A stretch of 64,000 nucleotides of DNA from positions 1,534,001-1,598,000 of the forward strand of contig NZ_CP139304.1 in assembly GCF_034092415.1 (NCBI RefSeq), given 5' to 3'. Both the position numbers and the translations under genes were made by a program. This DNA comes from Prochlorococcus sp. MIT 1341 (lineage in GTDB: Bacteria; Cyanobacteriota; Cyanobacteriia; PCC-6307; Cyanobiaceae). The notes under the pieces are model-generated. The model was not told where the DNA came from. It made no database searches and was given only the letters and a program-made list of their open reading frames with translations. Position 1 is the first letter of the stretch; each line of letters begins with the position of its first letter. Below, in pieces: positions 1 to 11,327 of the stretch.

Positions 1-1
1 A

Positions 2-865
<864 letters not shown>

Positions 866-1024
866 AAACAGCTAATTAGCTTGTGCTGACCTATTAGGGG
901 GGCTAGCGGCTAATTCTGATGTTGCCGTTGTTACCAATTCCAGATTTGAGGTGGTGAAAGTTCATTTGAATTTGGATTTGAGTAAAATTTGCTCAGACCG
1001 AGTATCAATGGAGGGGAAATTGTT

Positions 1025-1441
1025 TTGCTTGAGAGTAAAACTGATTCAGCGACAGAATCTCCTCTATATGGAGAAAGGGCAATTAAGGACTCGAGGTTAA
1101 TTTGCTTTGAAAACCCAAATAATAAAAGGCCTTATGAGATTTCTATTGAGTTGCCCGAGTTTACATGCTTATGTCCTTTTTCTGGTTACCCTGACTTTGC
1201 AATAATTCGTCTCATTTACCAGCCTGAATTAAAAGTTTTAGAGCTTAAGGCTCTTAAGCTCTATGTAAATAGTTATCGGAACAGAACCATTTCCCATGAA
1301 GAGGTCGTCAATAGGATTCTTGATGATATTGTGGAGGCTTGCAATCCTAAGTGGGTCGAATTAGAAGCAGACTTTAATCCTAGAGGAAATGTTCACATGG
1401 TAGTAAGAGTTACACATGGAAAAAAAGAGATGTTTGATTAG
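1025..1441 (+). CDS. queF: NADPH-dependent 7-cyano-7-deazaguanine (preQ0) reductase QueF
   Basis: QueF reduces the nitrile preQ0 to preQ1 in queuosine tRNA-modification synthesis. The catalytic cysteine lies in the [14 protein letters not shown] segment (about residue 50), and the type-I QueF substrate motif appears as LELKALKLY (about residues 72-80), followed by the usual NRTISHEE. I chose the TTG at 1025 because a GGAGGGG Shine-Dalgarno-like run sits at 1010-1016, about nine bases upstream; a TTG at 989 in the same frame would add twelve residues. The protein is then 138 residues, normal for this short form. The stop overlaps the convergent ccs1 stop by four bases. Confidence 0.93.
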   Translation: MLESKTDSATESPLYGERAIKDSRLICFENPNNKRPYEISIELPEFTCLCPFSGYPDFAIIRLIYQPELKVLELKALKLYVNSYRNRTISHEEVVNRILDDIVEACNPKWVELEADFNPRGNVHMVVRVTHGKKEMFD

Positions 1442-2727
1442 TTTTTTATAGCTTGGGAAAGAAGGATTGGTAATTCATTCGCCAGCCCAATTAGGTTTCT
1501 ATTTGATAGTCCACCCACATGAATAACAGATTCATTTGGATCTTTTATTACCCAAAGCTGCTTGGTCGCAATCATGCTTAAACTTCCGCCTAAGAGGATA
1601 ACCGCAAAACCTGTATATACCATTGGTACCCCTGGATCACGTTTTAAAAGTATTCCGCTTGCTGCTAGGACGTCTAATACCTGAAGGGATAGACCATTTA
1701 TTTCAATCTTCTCAGATCCAGGGCGAAGATTATTGATGAAATTTCCTTCTTCATCGAAGACTTCTATGGGACCTTTTTCATTAGAAATTGTGAGGAGTAA
1801 TGGGTTCTCGCCACTAGGGCTAGTTGGAAGTACTAATCCCCAAATTTGTTCTCCTAATTCGGGAAAACTTTTTAGAGGGAGTTGGAGCTTAGGGCTATTC
1901 CCAATCCGTACTGTTAATGCGGCCAAAGACCAGTCCGCTTGATAAATGGTCATTCCATGGATTCTTAATGGATGATTAACACTTATTTCCCAAAAGGAAC
2001 TTTTAGAGGCTCCTGGTTCAATTAGTTCTAGTTTTGAACGAAATTGTTCTGGACGACCAGTCTGATCACGATCAATTTGAAATTTGTCAAGATTGATTGT
2101 TAGCTGATTTATACCATTTCGATTTAGGAGGTCAAATGATCTCCCGGGGGCTAGGAATCTTTCGATTTTTTCACCTTGTAGTGAACCCCAAACTGCTCCA
2201 ATCATCAATAGAACAATGCCAAGATGTATAAGAGGAGGACCAACTCGGCCAATTACACCTTTGCGAGCTGCTAGACGATCTTGGTTGTTTTTGACTTGCC
2301 AACCTTGTTTTTTTAAATGTTTGGTTAGGTAATTAAGCTTTTCAGTTTGTTTGGGTATAGAAAAAGTTTCTGCAAGAGCTAACTTCCCGAGCTGCTGAGG
2401 CTGTAAATAATCAACCCATTTTAAGTTCGCTCGGAGGGTTGGGATCTGTCTCCTCCAGCTACAGGTGATAAGTGATAAACCAAGCCATATTAATAAAGTC
2501 AAAAACCACGCACTTGTGTAGACGTGGTCCAATTGAAGGGATAAAAGTAATTCTCCTTTAATTAATCCGAGCCATGGTTGCTGGTTATAGGTATTTAGAT
2601 AAACATCTTTTGCTTGATTTTGTGGAATTGTTGTTCCCAGAGCACTGGCAATCGCGATGATGAAAAGAAGAGCTATTGCAATTTTTAAATTTGAGATCCA
2701 GAAAAGTAGTCGATTGATAGTTTTCAT
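1438..2727 (-). CDS. ccs1: Cytochrome c biogenesis protein Ccs1/ResB
   Basis: Ccs1 (ResB family) forms, with CcsA, the system II machinery that moves haem across the thylakoid/plasma membrane and attaches it to apocytochromes c. The 429-residue protein has the expected layout: membrane segments near residues 7-30, 73-93 and 165-185, a large lumenal ResB domain, and a last membrane segment near 370-393. It lies three bases downstream of ccdA in the same direction, so the two form one cytochrome c maturation operon. Its product would be needed for the cytochrome c6 encoded at 55233-55562. Confidence 0.93.
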   Translation of the reverse strand: MKTINRLLFWISNLKIAIALLFIIAIASALGTTIPQNQAKDVYLNTYNQQPWLGLIKGELLLSLQLDHVYTSAWFLTLLIWLGLSLITCSWRRQIPTLRANLKWVDYLQPQQLGKLALAETFSIPKQTEKLNYLTKHLKKQGWQVKNNQDRLAARKGVIGRVGPPLIHLGIVLLMIGAVWGSLQGEKIERFLAPGRSFDLLNRNGINQLTINLDKFQIDRDQTGRPEQFRSKLELIEPGASKSSFWEISVNHPLRIHGMTIYQADWSLAALTVRIGNSPKLQLPLKSFPELGEQIWGLVLPTSPSGENPLLLTISNEKGPIEVFDEEGNFINNLRPGSEKIEINGLSLQVLDVLAASGILLKRDPGVPMVYTGFAVILLGGSLSMIATKQLWVIKDPNESVIHVGGLSNRNLIGLANELPILLSQAIKN

Positions 2728-2730
2728 GGT

Positions 2731-3399
2731 TTATATCCAACGACTTAGAAGACTTAGCAAGCCAGTACTTAGAAAAAAGATCCCACTTAAGGCCGGAATC
2801 CACTTTGTTATTGGCCTAATTGCTAGCAGGTTAGGGATCGTTGCTGCTGCAGTGCCTGCCAGCATAAGAGGGATCACTTGGCCGATACCAAACGCTGCTA
2901 GGAATATGGACCCAATAAATGGATTCCCATGCTGAGCTATCCAGCCAAGCAACACAGCTAACACAGGAGTGGAACAGGGTGATGATGCGAAGCCAAAAGC
3001 CATTCCTGCAGCTACAGGTGCATAGGCTGTGGGAACTCGTTCTTGCCATGCTTTAGGGTCTGGTCCTTCAGGAAAAGGTAATTTGATGAGCCCAAGCAAA
3101 TTTAGCCCCATTAAAATTGCCAGGATTGAAACTATTGTTGGAATTAATGGCGGCACTTGTCCATAGATTCGACCTACTAATCCGCTTAGACTTCCGAGGA
3201 AAATTAAAGAGAAAATAATCCCACTACAGAAAGAAACACTTCTGCGCCAAGGAGCTGCCTGATTATCAAATCCTGCAAGATAGGCAACAGTGACAGGAAG
3301 GAGTGATAACGAGCAGGGACCAAGGCTAGTTAACAATCCTCCTAAAAAGACAATTGCAATAGTGAGGGGTCCCAGGTGCTCAAGACCATGCTTCAGCAA
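2731..3399 (-). CDS. ccdA: Cytochrome c biogenesis protein CcdA (thiol-disulfide membrane carrier)
   Basis: CcdA passes electrons across the membrane to keep the haem-binding cysteines of apocytochromes reduced. The protein is multi-spanning and has the two redox cysteines in LGPCSLSLLP (Cys29) and SSPCSTPVLA (Cys142). The start is uncertain. The only ordinary start in frame before the first membrane segment is TTG at 3399; the frame stays open upstream to an in-frame TAG near 3465 without an ATG or GTG, and homologues often have a somewhat longer N-terminus. It precedes ccs1 by three bases. Confidence 0.9.
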   Translation of the reverse strand: MLKHGLEHLGPLTIAIVFLGGLLTSLGPCSLSLLPVTVAYLAGFDNQAAPWRRSVSFCSGIIFSLIFLGSLSGLVGRIYGQVPPLIPTIVSILAILMGLNLLGLIKLPFPEGPDPKAWQERVPTAYAPVAAGMAFGFASSPCSTPVLAVLLGWIAQHGNPFIGSIFLAAFGIGQVIPLMLAGTAAATIPNLLAIRPITKWIPALSGIFFLSTGLLSLLSRWI

Positions 3400-3489
3400 C
3401 TCTTGACTAGTACTTGCAAGATCAGAAATGGCTAATTCAAGGGAATGTATGGCTTTGGTCGGCTATGCCGGGTGAGGTTGATTTGTTTA

Positions 3490-4755
3490 CTATCTTATCG
3501 ATTTTTGAACTTTATTGGGTCTTCTGTCTGGAAGGAATCCTGTTGATTCAAGTGAGCATCTAATCAGTAAACCTGCTAGAAATAAACTTGAGATTAGAGA
3601 ATTTCCTCCGTAGCTAACTAGTGGTAAAGGTAAGCCAGTTGTTGGCATTGCTCCAGAAGCTACAGCAATATTCATTATTGATTGACCAACAAGAATTGTT
3701 GTTGAACCAATGGCCACTAATTTTGCTTGATTGTTTCTGCATCTAAGTGCAACCCTTAGACCTAGAAACGCAATTAGTAGGAGAAAAAATAAAAGCATTA
3801 GAGACCCGATGAAGCCAAATTCTTCTGCGAAAACAGCAAAAATAAAGTCTGTACTTTGTATAGGAAGATATTGCAATTTTTGAGTAGAGAGTCCATAACC
3901 CTCACCAAACCAGCCACCTGAACCTATCGCCAAAAGACTTTGGATGAGTTGATATCCCGTGCCTTGGGGGTCCTGCCAGGGATCAAGAAACGAAGTTACT
4001 CTTAGTCTTTGGTATTCATTCAAAAAAATACTTGCTGTGCCCAATAAGCTTCCTGCAATTGCAGTAGAGAATAGGCTCCTTAAACGTACTCCAGAGGCTA
4101 AGGCAATCAGCCAAATGAGGATGCCTATTAGTCCAGCAGTGCTTAAGTTTGGTTGTTTTAAAATAAGTAAAAGTAATGTCGCGAAAACTCCCAGCCAGAG
4201 TAGTTTCTGATCTGAACTAATTCTTTTCCAATGTGCAAAAGTGCTAGCTGCCTGGAGAACAACAAAGGGCTTAATTATCTCTGATGGCTGTATCTGTATT
4301 GGCCCAAGAATTAACCATCTACTAGCTCCATTAACTGTGCTCCCTATGAGCAGGGTTGCACCAACCAGAACACATCCAATTATCACACCAGTTCCAGCAA
4401 GCTTGAGCCAGCGCCTCAGACTTGTTGAGATGACCAGAAAAAGAAGACTCCAGCTAGATAGAAGCCAGAGAATCTGTCTTTTTATGTAATAGGATCCATC
4501 ACTCATTTCTCTAGCAGCTACCCACCAACTGGCTGAACCGAGAACTAACAGCCCTGCCAGGCTCCAAAACCCTAAAAGACTTAGTAAAAGCCTTGTTTCT
4601 GCAGGCCAGAGGCTCCAAGGGAGAGGAAGTTGTTTTTGCCAGAAAGAAATTTCTTTTGGATATCTTAGAAAGCTTTCCTTGCCCTTTGCATTTCTATAAG
4701 GCATCTCTCTTTTTATTGGCTTTGAGGGGTAACCCAAGAGATGAAAAGAGAGCAT
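3490..4755 (-). CDS. ftsW: Cell division protein FtsW (SEDS peptidoglycan glycosyltransferase)
   Basis: FtsW polymerises septal peptidoglycan from lipid II together with a class B penicillin-binding protein. The 421-residue sequence has about ten membrane segments and typical SEDS features: GASRWL after the fourth membrane segment, the long outer loop with the EYQRLRVTSFLDPW segment, AVFAEEFGFIGS, and the C-terminal GLPLPLVSYGGNSL motif. The first 50 residues are a hydrophilic, basic cytoplasmic extension, common in cyanobacteria. It is a single gene facing the cytochrome maturation operon. Confidence 0.93.
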   Translation of the reverse strand: MLSFHLLGYPSKPIKREMPYRNAKGKESFLRYPKEISFWQKQLPLPWSLWPAETRLLLSLLGFWSLAGLLVLGSASWWVAAREMSDGSYYIKRQILWLLSSWSLLFLVISTSLRRWLKLAGTGVIIGCVLVGATLLIGSTVNGASRWLILGPIQIQPSEIIKPFVVLQAASTFAHWKRISSDQKLLWLGVFATLLLLILKQPNLSTAGLIGILIWLIALASGVRLRSLFSTAIAGSLLGTASIFLNEYQRLRVTSFLDPWQDPQGTGYQLIQSLLAIGSGGWFGEGYGLSTQKLQYLPIQSTDFIFAVFAEEFGFIGSLMLLFFLLLIAFLGLRVALRCRNNQAKLVAIGSTTILVGQSIMNIAVASGAMPTTGLPLPLVSYGGNSLISSLFLAGLLIRCSLESTGFLPDRRPNKVQKSIR

Positions 4756-5121
4756 TTGACTCTATTGATACGTCTATAGAGTGTTTTGCCAAGTCTGAGC
4801 GCAAACAAATAAATACAAGAGGTAGATTTTGTCGAGTTTTTAATAAAATAGATTTTTTGATATAAGGCTATAAGCTCATTTCACATAGGAGATGAAAATG
4901 AATGCTCTTAATCGTATGCTTATAAGTTGAATTTTATTATCTTTTGCTTGATTTAATTAGGGAATTCTAACATTTACCTGACCTTAAGATATCGTTTGTA
5001 TTGTACTTCTTAGGTGTAAGAGAATGCAGTGGTAAAGTTATATTTTTTTTTACTCTGATCATATAGCTGTTTATAAAAGCTATGATTTGTTTTGTATTCA
5101 TAGATTCTGGAGCAGTCTCAA
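4756..5121. other. AT-rich intergenic region between divergent genes
   Basis: A 366-base AT-rich gap between ftsW and the methyltransferase gene, which are divergently transcribed, so it should hold both promoters. A TATAAAAGCTATGAT stretch near 5072-5086 is a plausible -10 region for the methyltransferase gene. A tiny frame of ten codons (4898-4930, MNALNRMLIS) follows an AGGAG sequence at good spacing; it could be a leader peptide or chance. I see no tRNA, repeat or terminator hairpin here. Confidence 0.4.
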
Positions 5122-6312
5122 TTGAGTCAGACTTCGTGCGCTGTTAGCGATTTCTATGATCGTTTCCCATACCCTGGTGATGTGCTGATAGATGGCCCTC
5201 CCCCTGGATACAATTGGCGTTGGTGTTTTGAGGCAGCCTATGCTTCATGTTCCGGCACTTTGTTTGGTTCAAAGCATGAACAATTTACGCCAAAGATTCT
5301 TGATGCAGGTTGTGGGACTGGAGTTAGCACAGATTATCTAGCTCATTTGAATCCTGGGTCGGAAATATTTGCCATAGACATCTCTAAGAATGCTTTGAAA
5401 ATTGCATCAAAACGTTTATCTCGCTCTAAAGCATTTGATATTGCGAAAGTCTCTTTTGAGAAGACTAGTTTATATGATTTACCTCATATAAACTATTTTG
5501 ATTTCGTTAACTCCGTAGGGGTTTTGCATCATTTGACTGATCCATCCTCTGGTTTAAAAAAACTAGCTTCATGTATGAAACCCGGAGGTATTTTGCATAT
5601 TTTTTTGTATGCAGAAGTTGGGCGCAGGGAAATAAGAAGTGTTCAGAGATCATTAACTTCTCTTGGATTAGTCCCAAATGATCAGGGAGTTAGATTAGGG
5701 CGCAAAATGCTATCAGAGTTGCCTTGCTGCAGCCAATTACGTAGGAATTATGAGGAGAAATGGTCTGATGAATGTAGAGCAGATGTGAATTTTGCAGATA
5801 TGTATTTACACCCTCAAGAGGTTAATTATAATCTTGATACTTTGTTTCAGTTGATTGAGAATACTGACCTGATTTTTGTGGGATTTTCTAACCCTGAGAC
5901 TTGGAATATTGCTAGGTTGTTGAAGGGAGAACTTCTTGCAATTGCTAAGGAGATGTCATTAATGAAGCAGTGGAAGCTTATTGAAGACTTGGATTTAAGC
6001 ATAAGTCATTTTGAATTCTTTCTCGCTAAGAAACCTTTTCCTATTTTGGACTGGGTAGATGATTCCAGTTTACTTTCTGCTTCTGGAAAGATAAGTCCTT
6101 GTTTATGGGGATGGCCGACTAAAGATTTGCTTGATAGAGATATGGCGCCCTTGAAGTTGAGTTCTGAGTCTTTCGAGTTTTTGAATGTATTGCATTCATC
6201 ACGTCCTGGAACGCCATTAAGCGAGTTGCCTCTTGGATGGTCATCAAGTCAGATCGCTTCTACAGCAAGGGATTTGTTGTTACGGCATGTAATTTTGATC
6301 TCTCCAGGCTGA
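5122..6312 (+). CDS. Class I SAM-dependent methyltransferase, substrate unknown
   Basis: A 396-residue protein with a Rossmann methyltransferase domain: SAM-binding motif I is DAGCGTG at residues 61-67, the acidic loop is FAIDIS, and SVGVLHHLTDP follows as motif IV-like sequence. It opens with YDRFPYPGD, a segment seen in a cyanobacterial methyltransferase group, and has a C-terminal region of about 150 residues without a recognisable domain. The start is a TTG with a GGAG about ten bases upstream. It stands just before the ATP synthase cluster on the same strand, but nothing ties it to that complex. The substrate cannot be told. Confidence 0.8.
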   Translation: MSQTSCAVSDFYDRFPYPGDVLIDGPPPGYNWRWCFEAAYASCSGTLFGSKHEQFTPKILDAGCGTGVSTDYLAHLNPGSEIFAIDISKNALKIASKRLSRSKAFDIAKVSFEKTSLYDLPHINYFDFVNSVGVLHHLTDPSSGLKKLASCMKPGGILHIFLYAEVGRREIRSVQRSLTSLGLVPNDQGVRLGRKMLSELPCCSQLRRNYEEKWSDECRADVNFADMYLHPQEVNYNLDTLFQLIENTDLIFVGFSNPETWNIARLLKGELLAIAKEMSLMKQWKLIEDLDLSISHFEFFLAKKPFPILDWVDDSSLLSASGKISPCLWGWPTKDLLDRDMAPLKLSSESFEFLNVLHSSRPGTPLSELPLGWSSSQIASTARDLLLRHVILISPG

Positions 6313-6365
6313 AGCCCGCAACATGGTAGATTCCGCGGGCCTTTATAGAAAGAGCCTCGGCTCAT

Positions 6366-6839
6366 TTGCTGGCATCTTCTCGGACTATTCCTGAACCCGA
6401 TCCCTTGAAAGGAGATCAGACTTCACTGGAAACAGTTGGGGTAGAAGGCGTTGCCGGCGAGAACCTAGAGTCAAATTTGCCCTCGGATGTAGACAATTCT
6501 TCGCTAGAGGAATTTCAAAACTTTCAGAGTGGTTCAATTTTTTCAACTTTGGTTCTTGCTGCCTTGGCGGCCGCAATTACTGCGGTTTTCTCTGATTTTC
6601 ATATCGCCAGCAGCTTGCTTGTTGGTGGTTTCTCAGGAGCTTTATACCTGTGGCTTTTGTCTCGCAGTGTTCAAAAGCTTGGGAAAGATTCACAGAACTT
6701 GGCCAAAACGCAACTTCTTGTTCCAGTAGTTCTTTTTCTGGCATCTACAAAGTTGCCATTTTTGGAACTTTTTCCAGCAATCGTTGGCTTTTTCCTTTAT
6801 AAGCCAGCAGTCCTTCTTAAGGTTTTCTTGAGTGATTAA
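6366..6839 (+). CDS. atpI: ATP synthase assembly protein I (Atp1/AtpI)
   Basis: A 157-residue protein at the head of the ATP synthase cluster, where cyanobacteria encode the non-structural subunit I that helps assemble the c-ring. The N-terminal 55 residues are acidic and probably disordered; four hydrophobic segments follow (about residues 58-75, 80-98, 117-135 and 138-152), as expected. The start is a TTG without a clear ribosome site, so the exact N-terminus is uncertain. The call rests mostly on position and membrane pattern, because this protein is poorly conserved. Confidence 0.8.
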   Translation: MLASSRTIPEPDPLKGDQTSLETVGVEGVAGENLESNLPSDVDNSSLEEFQNFQSGSIFSTLVLAALAAAITAVFSDFHIASSLLVGGFSGALYLWLLSRSVQKLGKDSQNLAKTQLLVPVVLFLASTKLPFLELFPAIVGFFLYKPAVLLKVFLSD

Positions 6840-6924
6840 ACTTGAGTCAAAATCAATGCCTGTTGGACTTTTTTAAAGGCTTCTCAAAACACAATTGTTT
6901 TAACTAACCACACTTAAACTCTAA

Positions 6925-7650
6925 ATGGGTACCTTGCCATTTATTTTTCCCTTTGCCGAACTAGAGGTTGGCCAACATCTTTATTGGCAAATAGGGAACC
7001 TTAGGCTTCACGGCCAGGTTTTTATGACTTCCTGGATAGTGATAGGTGCCTTGTTAACTCTTGTGGTTGTTGGCACTAGAAAGATGGATAGGGATCCAAG
7101 AGGGGTGCAAAACCTCCTTGAATTCCTTTGGGATTACATTCGTGATCTTGCGAGAACCCAAATTGGGGAAAAGGCATATCGCGATTGGATGCCCTTCATA
7201 GGAACATTGTTTCTTTTCATCTTTGTAAGTAATTGGGGAGGAGCTCTCGTCCCTTGGAGATTGATAAAGCTTCCTAGTGGTGAACTAGGTGCGCCTACAG
7301 CTGATATCAACACAACTGTTGCGCTTGCTTTGCTCGTCTCACTCTCTTACTTCTATGCAGGTTTGAGTCGAAAGGGTTTGCGGTACTTCGAGTACTACGT
7401 TCACCCGACTCCAATCATGCTCCCTTTCAAGATTGTTGAGGATTTCACAAAGCCTCTTTCACTTTCGTTTCGTCTTTTTGGAAACATCCTTGCAGATGAA
7501 TTGGTTGTGGCTGTTTTGGTTTTTCTAGTTCCTCTCATTCTTCCAATTCCAGTGATGTTTCTGGGCTTGTTCACTAGTGCAATTCAGGCTTTGATTTTCG
7601 CCACTCTTGCCGCTTATTACATCGGTGAGGCGGTCGAAGAGCATCATTGA
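6925..7650 (+). CDS. atpB: ATP synthase subunit a
   Basis: Subunit a forms the two proton half-channels of F0 against the c-ring in the thylakoid membrane. The 241-residue protein carries the conserved helix [18 protein letters not shown] with the essential Arg, and ends in [17 protein letters not shown], as in chloroplasts and cyanobacteria. It is second in the cluster. Two hairpins lie between it and the c-subunit gene, so transcript levels may change here. Confidence 0.97.
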   Translation: MGTLPFIFPFAELEVGQHLYWQIGNLRLHGQVFMTSWIVIGALLTLVVVGTRKMDRDPRGVQNLLEFLWDYIRDLARTQIGEKAYRDWMPFIGTLFLFIFVSNWGGALVPWRLIKLPSGELGAPTADINTTVALALLVSLSYFYAGLSRKGLRYFEYYVHPTPIMLPFKIVEDFTKPLSLSFRLFGNILADELVVAVLVFLVPLILPIPVMFLGLFTSAIQALIFATLAAYYIGEAVEEHH

Positions 7651-7707
7651 GATCAAAATTTTTTCTAGGTCAAAATTCCATTTACCTAGCAAATTTTCTT
7701 GCGCAGA

Positions 7708-7749
7708 GGTCTGAAAAAAACAGACCCATCTCAAAAAAATTTTGAGATG
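7708..7749 (+). promoter_or_regulatory. Two tandem hairpins between atpB and atpE, with a possible internal promoter
   Basis: GGTCTG (7708-7713) pairs with CAGACC (7721-7726) around an all-A loop. Immediately after, CATCTCAAAA (7727-7736) pairs perfectly with TTTTGAGATG (7740-7749) around AAA. Neither is followed by a long T run, so they look more like RNA processing or stability elements, or a weak attenuator, than a full terminator. A TATAAA at about 7762-7767 could be the -10 of an internal promoter giving extra c-subunit transcript. The pairing is read directly; the function is inferred. Confidence 0.6.
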
Positions 7750-7790
7750 TCCCCTCGCAGGTATAAACTCCCGGTCCCCTTCGCGCGTAA

Positions 7791-8066
<276 letters not shown>

Positions 8067-8204
8067 TCCTTTAATTCGGATAATTCCTCTCTTCAATTCA
8101 CCTCATAAGGGCTCAATTGAAGCGTTGTTTTAAACCGCTAAAGGGATTCTCAAAAGCTTTTCGCCGCATTACCGATTTTCTCAAACCACTTAGAGCCATT
8201 CTCT

Positions 8205-8666
8205 ATGATCAGTTTGTTTTTGTTAGGTGCAACTGAGGGAGGTCTATTCGACTTCGACGCCACTTTGCCTTTAATGGCAGTTCAGGTTGTACTTCTAACT
8301 TTCATACTTAATTCTCTTTTCTTCAGGCCTGTTGGTCGTGTTGTAGAAGAGCGTGAAGGTTATGTCACAACAACAAGAGCAGAGGCCAAGGAGAAATTGC
8401 TTAAAGTAGAGAAGCTTGAGGCAGAACTTCTTGAACAGCTCAAAGGAGCTCGTCAAGCTGCTCAAAAGCTCATCAATGATGCTGAACAAGACTCAGACAG
8501 ACTCTATCGAGAAGCATTGGCATTGGCCACAGCTGAGGCAAATGCTTCTCGAGAGGAGGCTCGCCGTGAGATTGACTCACAAAGAGAGTCTGCTTTAAAT
8601 CAGCTCAAAGTGGACTCAGAGAAGCTTGGAGATCTAATAGTTGAACGACTTTTGGGAGCCAAATGA
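8205..8666 (+). CDS. atpF2: ATP synthase subunit b'
   Basis: The second peripheral-stalk subunit found in photosynthetic bacteria and chloroplasts, which pairs with subunit b to hold F1 still. It has 153 residues: one N-terminal membrane segment (about residues 22-42), then a long charged coiled coil rich in Glu, Lys and Ala. It overlaps the next gene, atpF, by four bases, which suggests translational coupling and equal amounts of b and b'. Confidence 0.93.
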   Translation: MISLFLLGATEGGLFDFDATLPLMAVQVVLLTFILNSLFFRPVGRVVEEREGYVTTTRAEAKEKLLKVEKLEAELLEQLKGARQAAQKLINDAEQDSDRLYREALALATAEANASREEARREIDSQRESALNQLKVDSEKLGDLIVERLLGAK

Positions 8667-9178
8667 ACTTTTCTTTGATTTTTGCTTCTGGGGGATTTGG
8701 TCTCAATCTCAATTTGTTTGAGACCAATATCATCAATCTTTCGGTTGTTATTTTTGGACTTTATAAGTTCTTGCCTAATTTTCTAGGGGGGATTTTAAAA
8801 CGCCGAAGAGAAGCAATCTTGGTTGACCTTACAGATGCTGAAGAACGTCTTGCTAATTCATCAAGAGCACTTCAAGAGGCTCAGAAAGAGCTTGCTGCTG
8901 CTGAGCAGAAAGCTCAACAGATACGTTCAGATTGCAAGCTTAGAGCTGAAGCTATTCGCTTAGAAAGTGAAAAGCGCACTGTTGAAGAAATGGCTCGAAT
9001 TAAGCAAGGGGCCGTATCTGATCTGAATGCAGAAGCTGTTCGAGTTAGCTCTCAGTTGCGTCGAGAGGCTGCTCGTTTGGCCATTGAGAAGGCTTTGGAG
9101 ACATTGCCTAGAAAGCTCGATGAGAAAGCTAAGGCAGATTTTGTAACCCAGTCAATTAATAACATGGGAGCTTCCTGA
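8663..9178 (+). CDS. atpF: ATP synthase subunit b
   Basis: The peripheral-stalk subunit b: 171 residues with an N-terminal membrane segment (about residues 20-42), the [11 protein letters not shown] turn, then a long Ala/Glu/Lys-rich coiled coil. Its start overlaps the b' gene and its last base is the first base of atpH, so the three stalk genes are translationally coupled. Confidence 0.94.
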   Translation: MNFSLIFASGGFGLNLNLFETNIINLSVVIFGLYKFLPNFLGGILKRRREAILVDLTDAEERLANSSRALQEAQKELAAAEQKAQQIRSDCKLRAEAIRLESEKRTVEEMARIKQGAVSDLNAEAVRVSSQLRREAARLAIEKALETLPRKLDEKAKADFVTQSINNMGAS

Positions 9179-9726
9179 TGCCACTTCTAAATACCATTAC
9201 AACCCCTTATGCAGAGGCTTTTCTGCAGGTGGCAGAGAGCCGTAAAGAGGTTGATAAGGTCGTGACTCAGGCAAAGTCCTTGCTTGAACTATGGAATGAG
9301 ACCCCGGAGCTAAGTGATGCGATGGCCTCTCCAGTTTTGGAAGTTCAATCTAAGAAGGATGCACTTGAAAAGCTTTTTGCGAAGCAGTTGACCCCATCCT
9401 TTCTTAATTTTCTAAAGCTTTTGGCTGATCGCCAACGCATTGGTTTGCTTGATTCAGTTCTTGAGCGACTACTCGAGATCTATCGTGATCAGCGCAATAT
9501 TGCGCTTGCAACAGTCACGTCAGCCTCTGAGCTTACAGAAAGTCAACAAGCAGAACTTTTAAAGAAGATTCAGCTAGTAGCAGGTACTAAAAAGCTTGAG
9601 ATCAATCTCAAGGTTGATCCGAATTTGATTGGTGGCTTCGTCGTTAGCGTAGGCTCCAAGGTCATTGATGCAAGCGTCTCTGGTCAAGTTCGCCGCCTTG
9701 GATTGGCGCTGGCCAAAGTGAGCTAG
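9178..9726 (+). CDS. atpH: ATP synthase subunit delta
   Basis: Delta (OSCP in mitochondria) caps F1 and binds the b/b' stalk. The 182 residues begin with ITTPYAEAFLQVAE, the usual start of the N-terminal helical bundle, and end with the conserved LIGGFVVSVGSKVIDASV segment. It starts on the last base of atpF, and atpA follows after 54 bases. Confidence 0.95.
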   Translation: MPLLNTITTPYAEAFLQVAESRKEVDKVVTQAKSLLELWNETPELSDAMASPVLEVQSKKDALEKLFAKQLTPSFLNFLKLLADRQRIGLLDSVLERLLEIYRDQRNIALATVTSASELTESQQAELLKKIQLVAGTKKLEINLKVDPNLIGGFVVSVGSKVIDASVSGQVRRLGLALAKVS

Positions 9727-9780
9727 CTCTCCTTCACCACCCCCTAAACAAGTTTTTCACCCAAACACCTCAATACCCTC

Positions 9781-11298
9781 ATGGTTTCCATTCGTCCCGA
9801 CGAGATCAGCTCAATCCTTAAGAAGCAGATCGCTGACTATGACAAGTCAGTTTCCGTTAGCAATGTTGGTAGTGTTCTCCAAGTAGGAGATGGCATCGCA
9901 CGCATATATGGCCTTGAGGAGGTCATGGCAGGCGAATTGGTGGAGTTTGAGGATGGAACTGAGGGGATTGCTCTGAATCTTGAAGACGACAATGTAGGAG
10001 CGGTGCTAATGGGAGAAGGCCTTGGGATTCAGGAAGGAAGCACTGTTAAAGCGACAGGAAAAATTGCTTCAGTTCCGGTAGGGGAAGGTACTTTGGGACG
10101 GGTTGTTAACCCGTTGGGACAACCAGTTGATGGGAATGGCGAAATATCTTCAACTGAATCTCGTCTTATTGAATCTGTTGCTCCTGGAATTATTAAGAGA
10201 AAGTCAGTACACGAGCCGATGCAAACAGGGATCACATCGATTGATGCCATGATTCCAATCGGACGTGGCCAGCGTGAGCTCATAATTGGGGATCGTCAGA
10301 CAGGCAAAACAGCAATCGCTCTAGATACGATTATCAATCAGAAAGGTGAAGATGTCGTCTGTGTTTATGTAGCTATAGGCCAGAAGTCCGCATCAGTTGC
10401 AAACGTTGTTGAGGTTTTGCGTGAGAAGGGAGCCCTTGATTACACGGTGGTAGTTAATGCAAGTGCATCTGACCCAGCTGCTTTGCAGTACTTGGCTCCA
10501 TATACCGGCGCCGCAATCGCTGAGTATTTCATGTATAAAGGCAAAGCAACTTTGGTTATTTATGATGATTTAACAAAGCAGGCCCAGGCTTATCGCCAGA
10601 TGTCTTTATTGCTTCGTCGTCCTCCTGGGCGTGAGGCCTATCCAGGAGATGTTTTCTATCTTCATAGTCGCTTACTTGAAAGAGCAGCAAAATTATCAGA
10701 TTCAATGGGAAAAGGCTCAATGACAGCCTTGCCAATCATCGAGACACAAGCTGGTGATGTTTCTGCATACATTCCTACAAACGTTATATCTATTACTGAT
10801 GGCCAAATCTTTCTAAGCTCTGATCTTTTTAATTCTGGACTGCGTCCAGCTATCAACGTTGGTATTTCGGTTAGCAGAGTTGGAGGTGCTGCCCAAACAA
10901 AAGCAATTAAGAAAATTGCAGGAACATTAAAATTAGAACTGGCCCAGTTTGATGAACTAGCAGCCTTTTCTCAGTTTGCCTCTGATCTCGATGAGGCTAC
11001 TCAGAATCAACTTGGCAGAGGTAAGCGCTTGCGCGAATTGCTCAAGCAGCCACAGTTTGCTCCATTGAATCTCGCGGAGCAGGTGGCGATTGTTTATGCA
11101 GGTGTCAAAGGGCTTATTGATGAAGTCCCAGAGGAAGAGGTTACACATTTTGCTAGGGAACTCCGAGAATATTTAAAAACTAATAAGGCCGAGTTTATTT
11201 CTAAAGTTCAACAAGAGAAGGTGCTTTCAGAAGATACTGAGAACATGTTGAAAGAGGCTATAAATGAGGTGAAAACCTCAATGCTAGCTTCGGTTTAA
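9781..11298 (+). CDS. atpA: ATP synthase subunit alpha
   Basis: The non-catalytic nucleotide-binding subunit of F1. The 505 residues include the P-loop [11 protein letters not shown] near residue 170 and the family signature [14 protein letters not shown]. The N-terminus [17 protein letters not shown] is the normal delta-binding helix. It sits between delta and gamma, as in other cyanobacteria; the beta and epsilon genes lie about 13 kb away on the other strand. Confidence 0.98.
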   Translation: MVSIRPDEISSILKKQIADYDKSVSVSNVGSVLQVGDGIARIYGLEEVMAGELVEFEDGTEGIALNLEDDNVGAVLMGEGLGIQEGSTVKATGKIASVPVGEGTLGRVVNPLGQPVDGNGEISSTESRLIESVAPGIIKRKSVHEPMQTGITSIDAMIPIGRGQRELIIGDRQTGKTAIALDTIINQKGEDVVCVYVAIGQKSASVANVVEVLREKGALDYTVVVNASASDPAALQYLAPYTGAAIAEYFMYKGKATLVIYDDLTKQAQAYRQMSLLLRRPPGREAYPGDVFYLHSRLLERAAKLSDSMGKGSMTALPIIETQAGDVSAYIPTNVISITDGQIFLSSDLFNSGLRPAINVGISVSRVGGAAQTKAIKKIAGTLKLELAQFDELAAFSQFASDLDEATQNQLGRGKRLRELLKQPQFAPLNLAEQVAIVYAGVKGLIDEVPEEEVTHFARELREYLKTNKAEFISKVQQEKVLSEDTENMLKEAINEVKTSMLASV

Positions 11299-11327
11299 TC
11301 CTTTTAGATATCTAGGAGGAATTAACT

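Noticed and set aside
904-942. NtcA-like GTT-N8-TAC upstream of the glnB-linked gene
   Set aside because: One of the six defining bases is wrong and no -10 at the required spacing could be identified, unlike the perfect sites at nirA.
4892-4930. Tiny frame with an AGGAG site upstream of the methyltransferase gene
   Set aside because: Ten to twelve codons only, with no amino-acid pattern of an attenuation leader; noted in the intergenic entry, not called as a gene.
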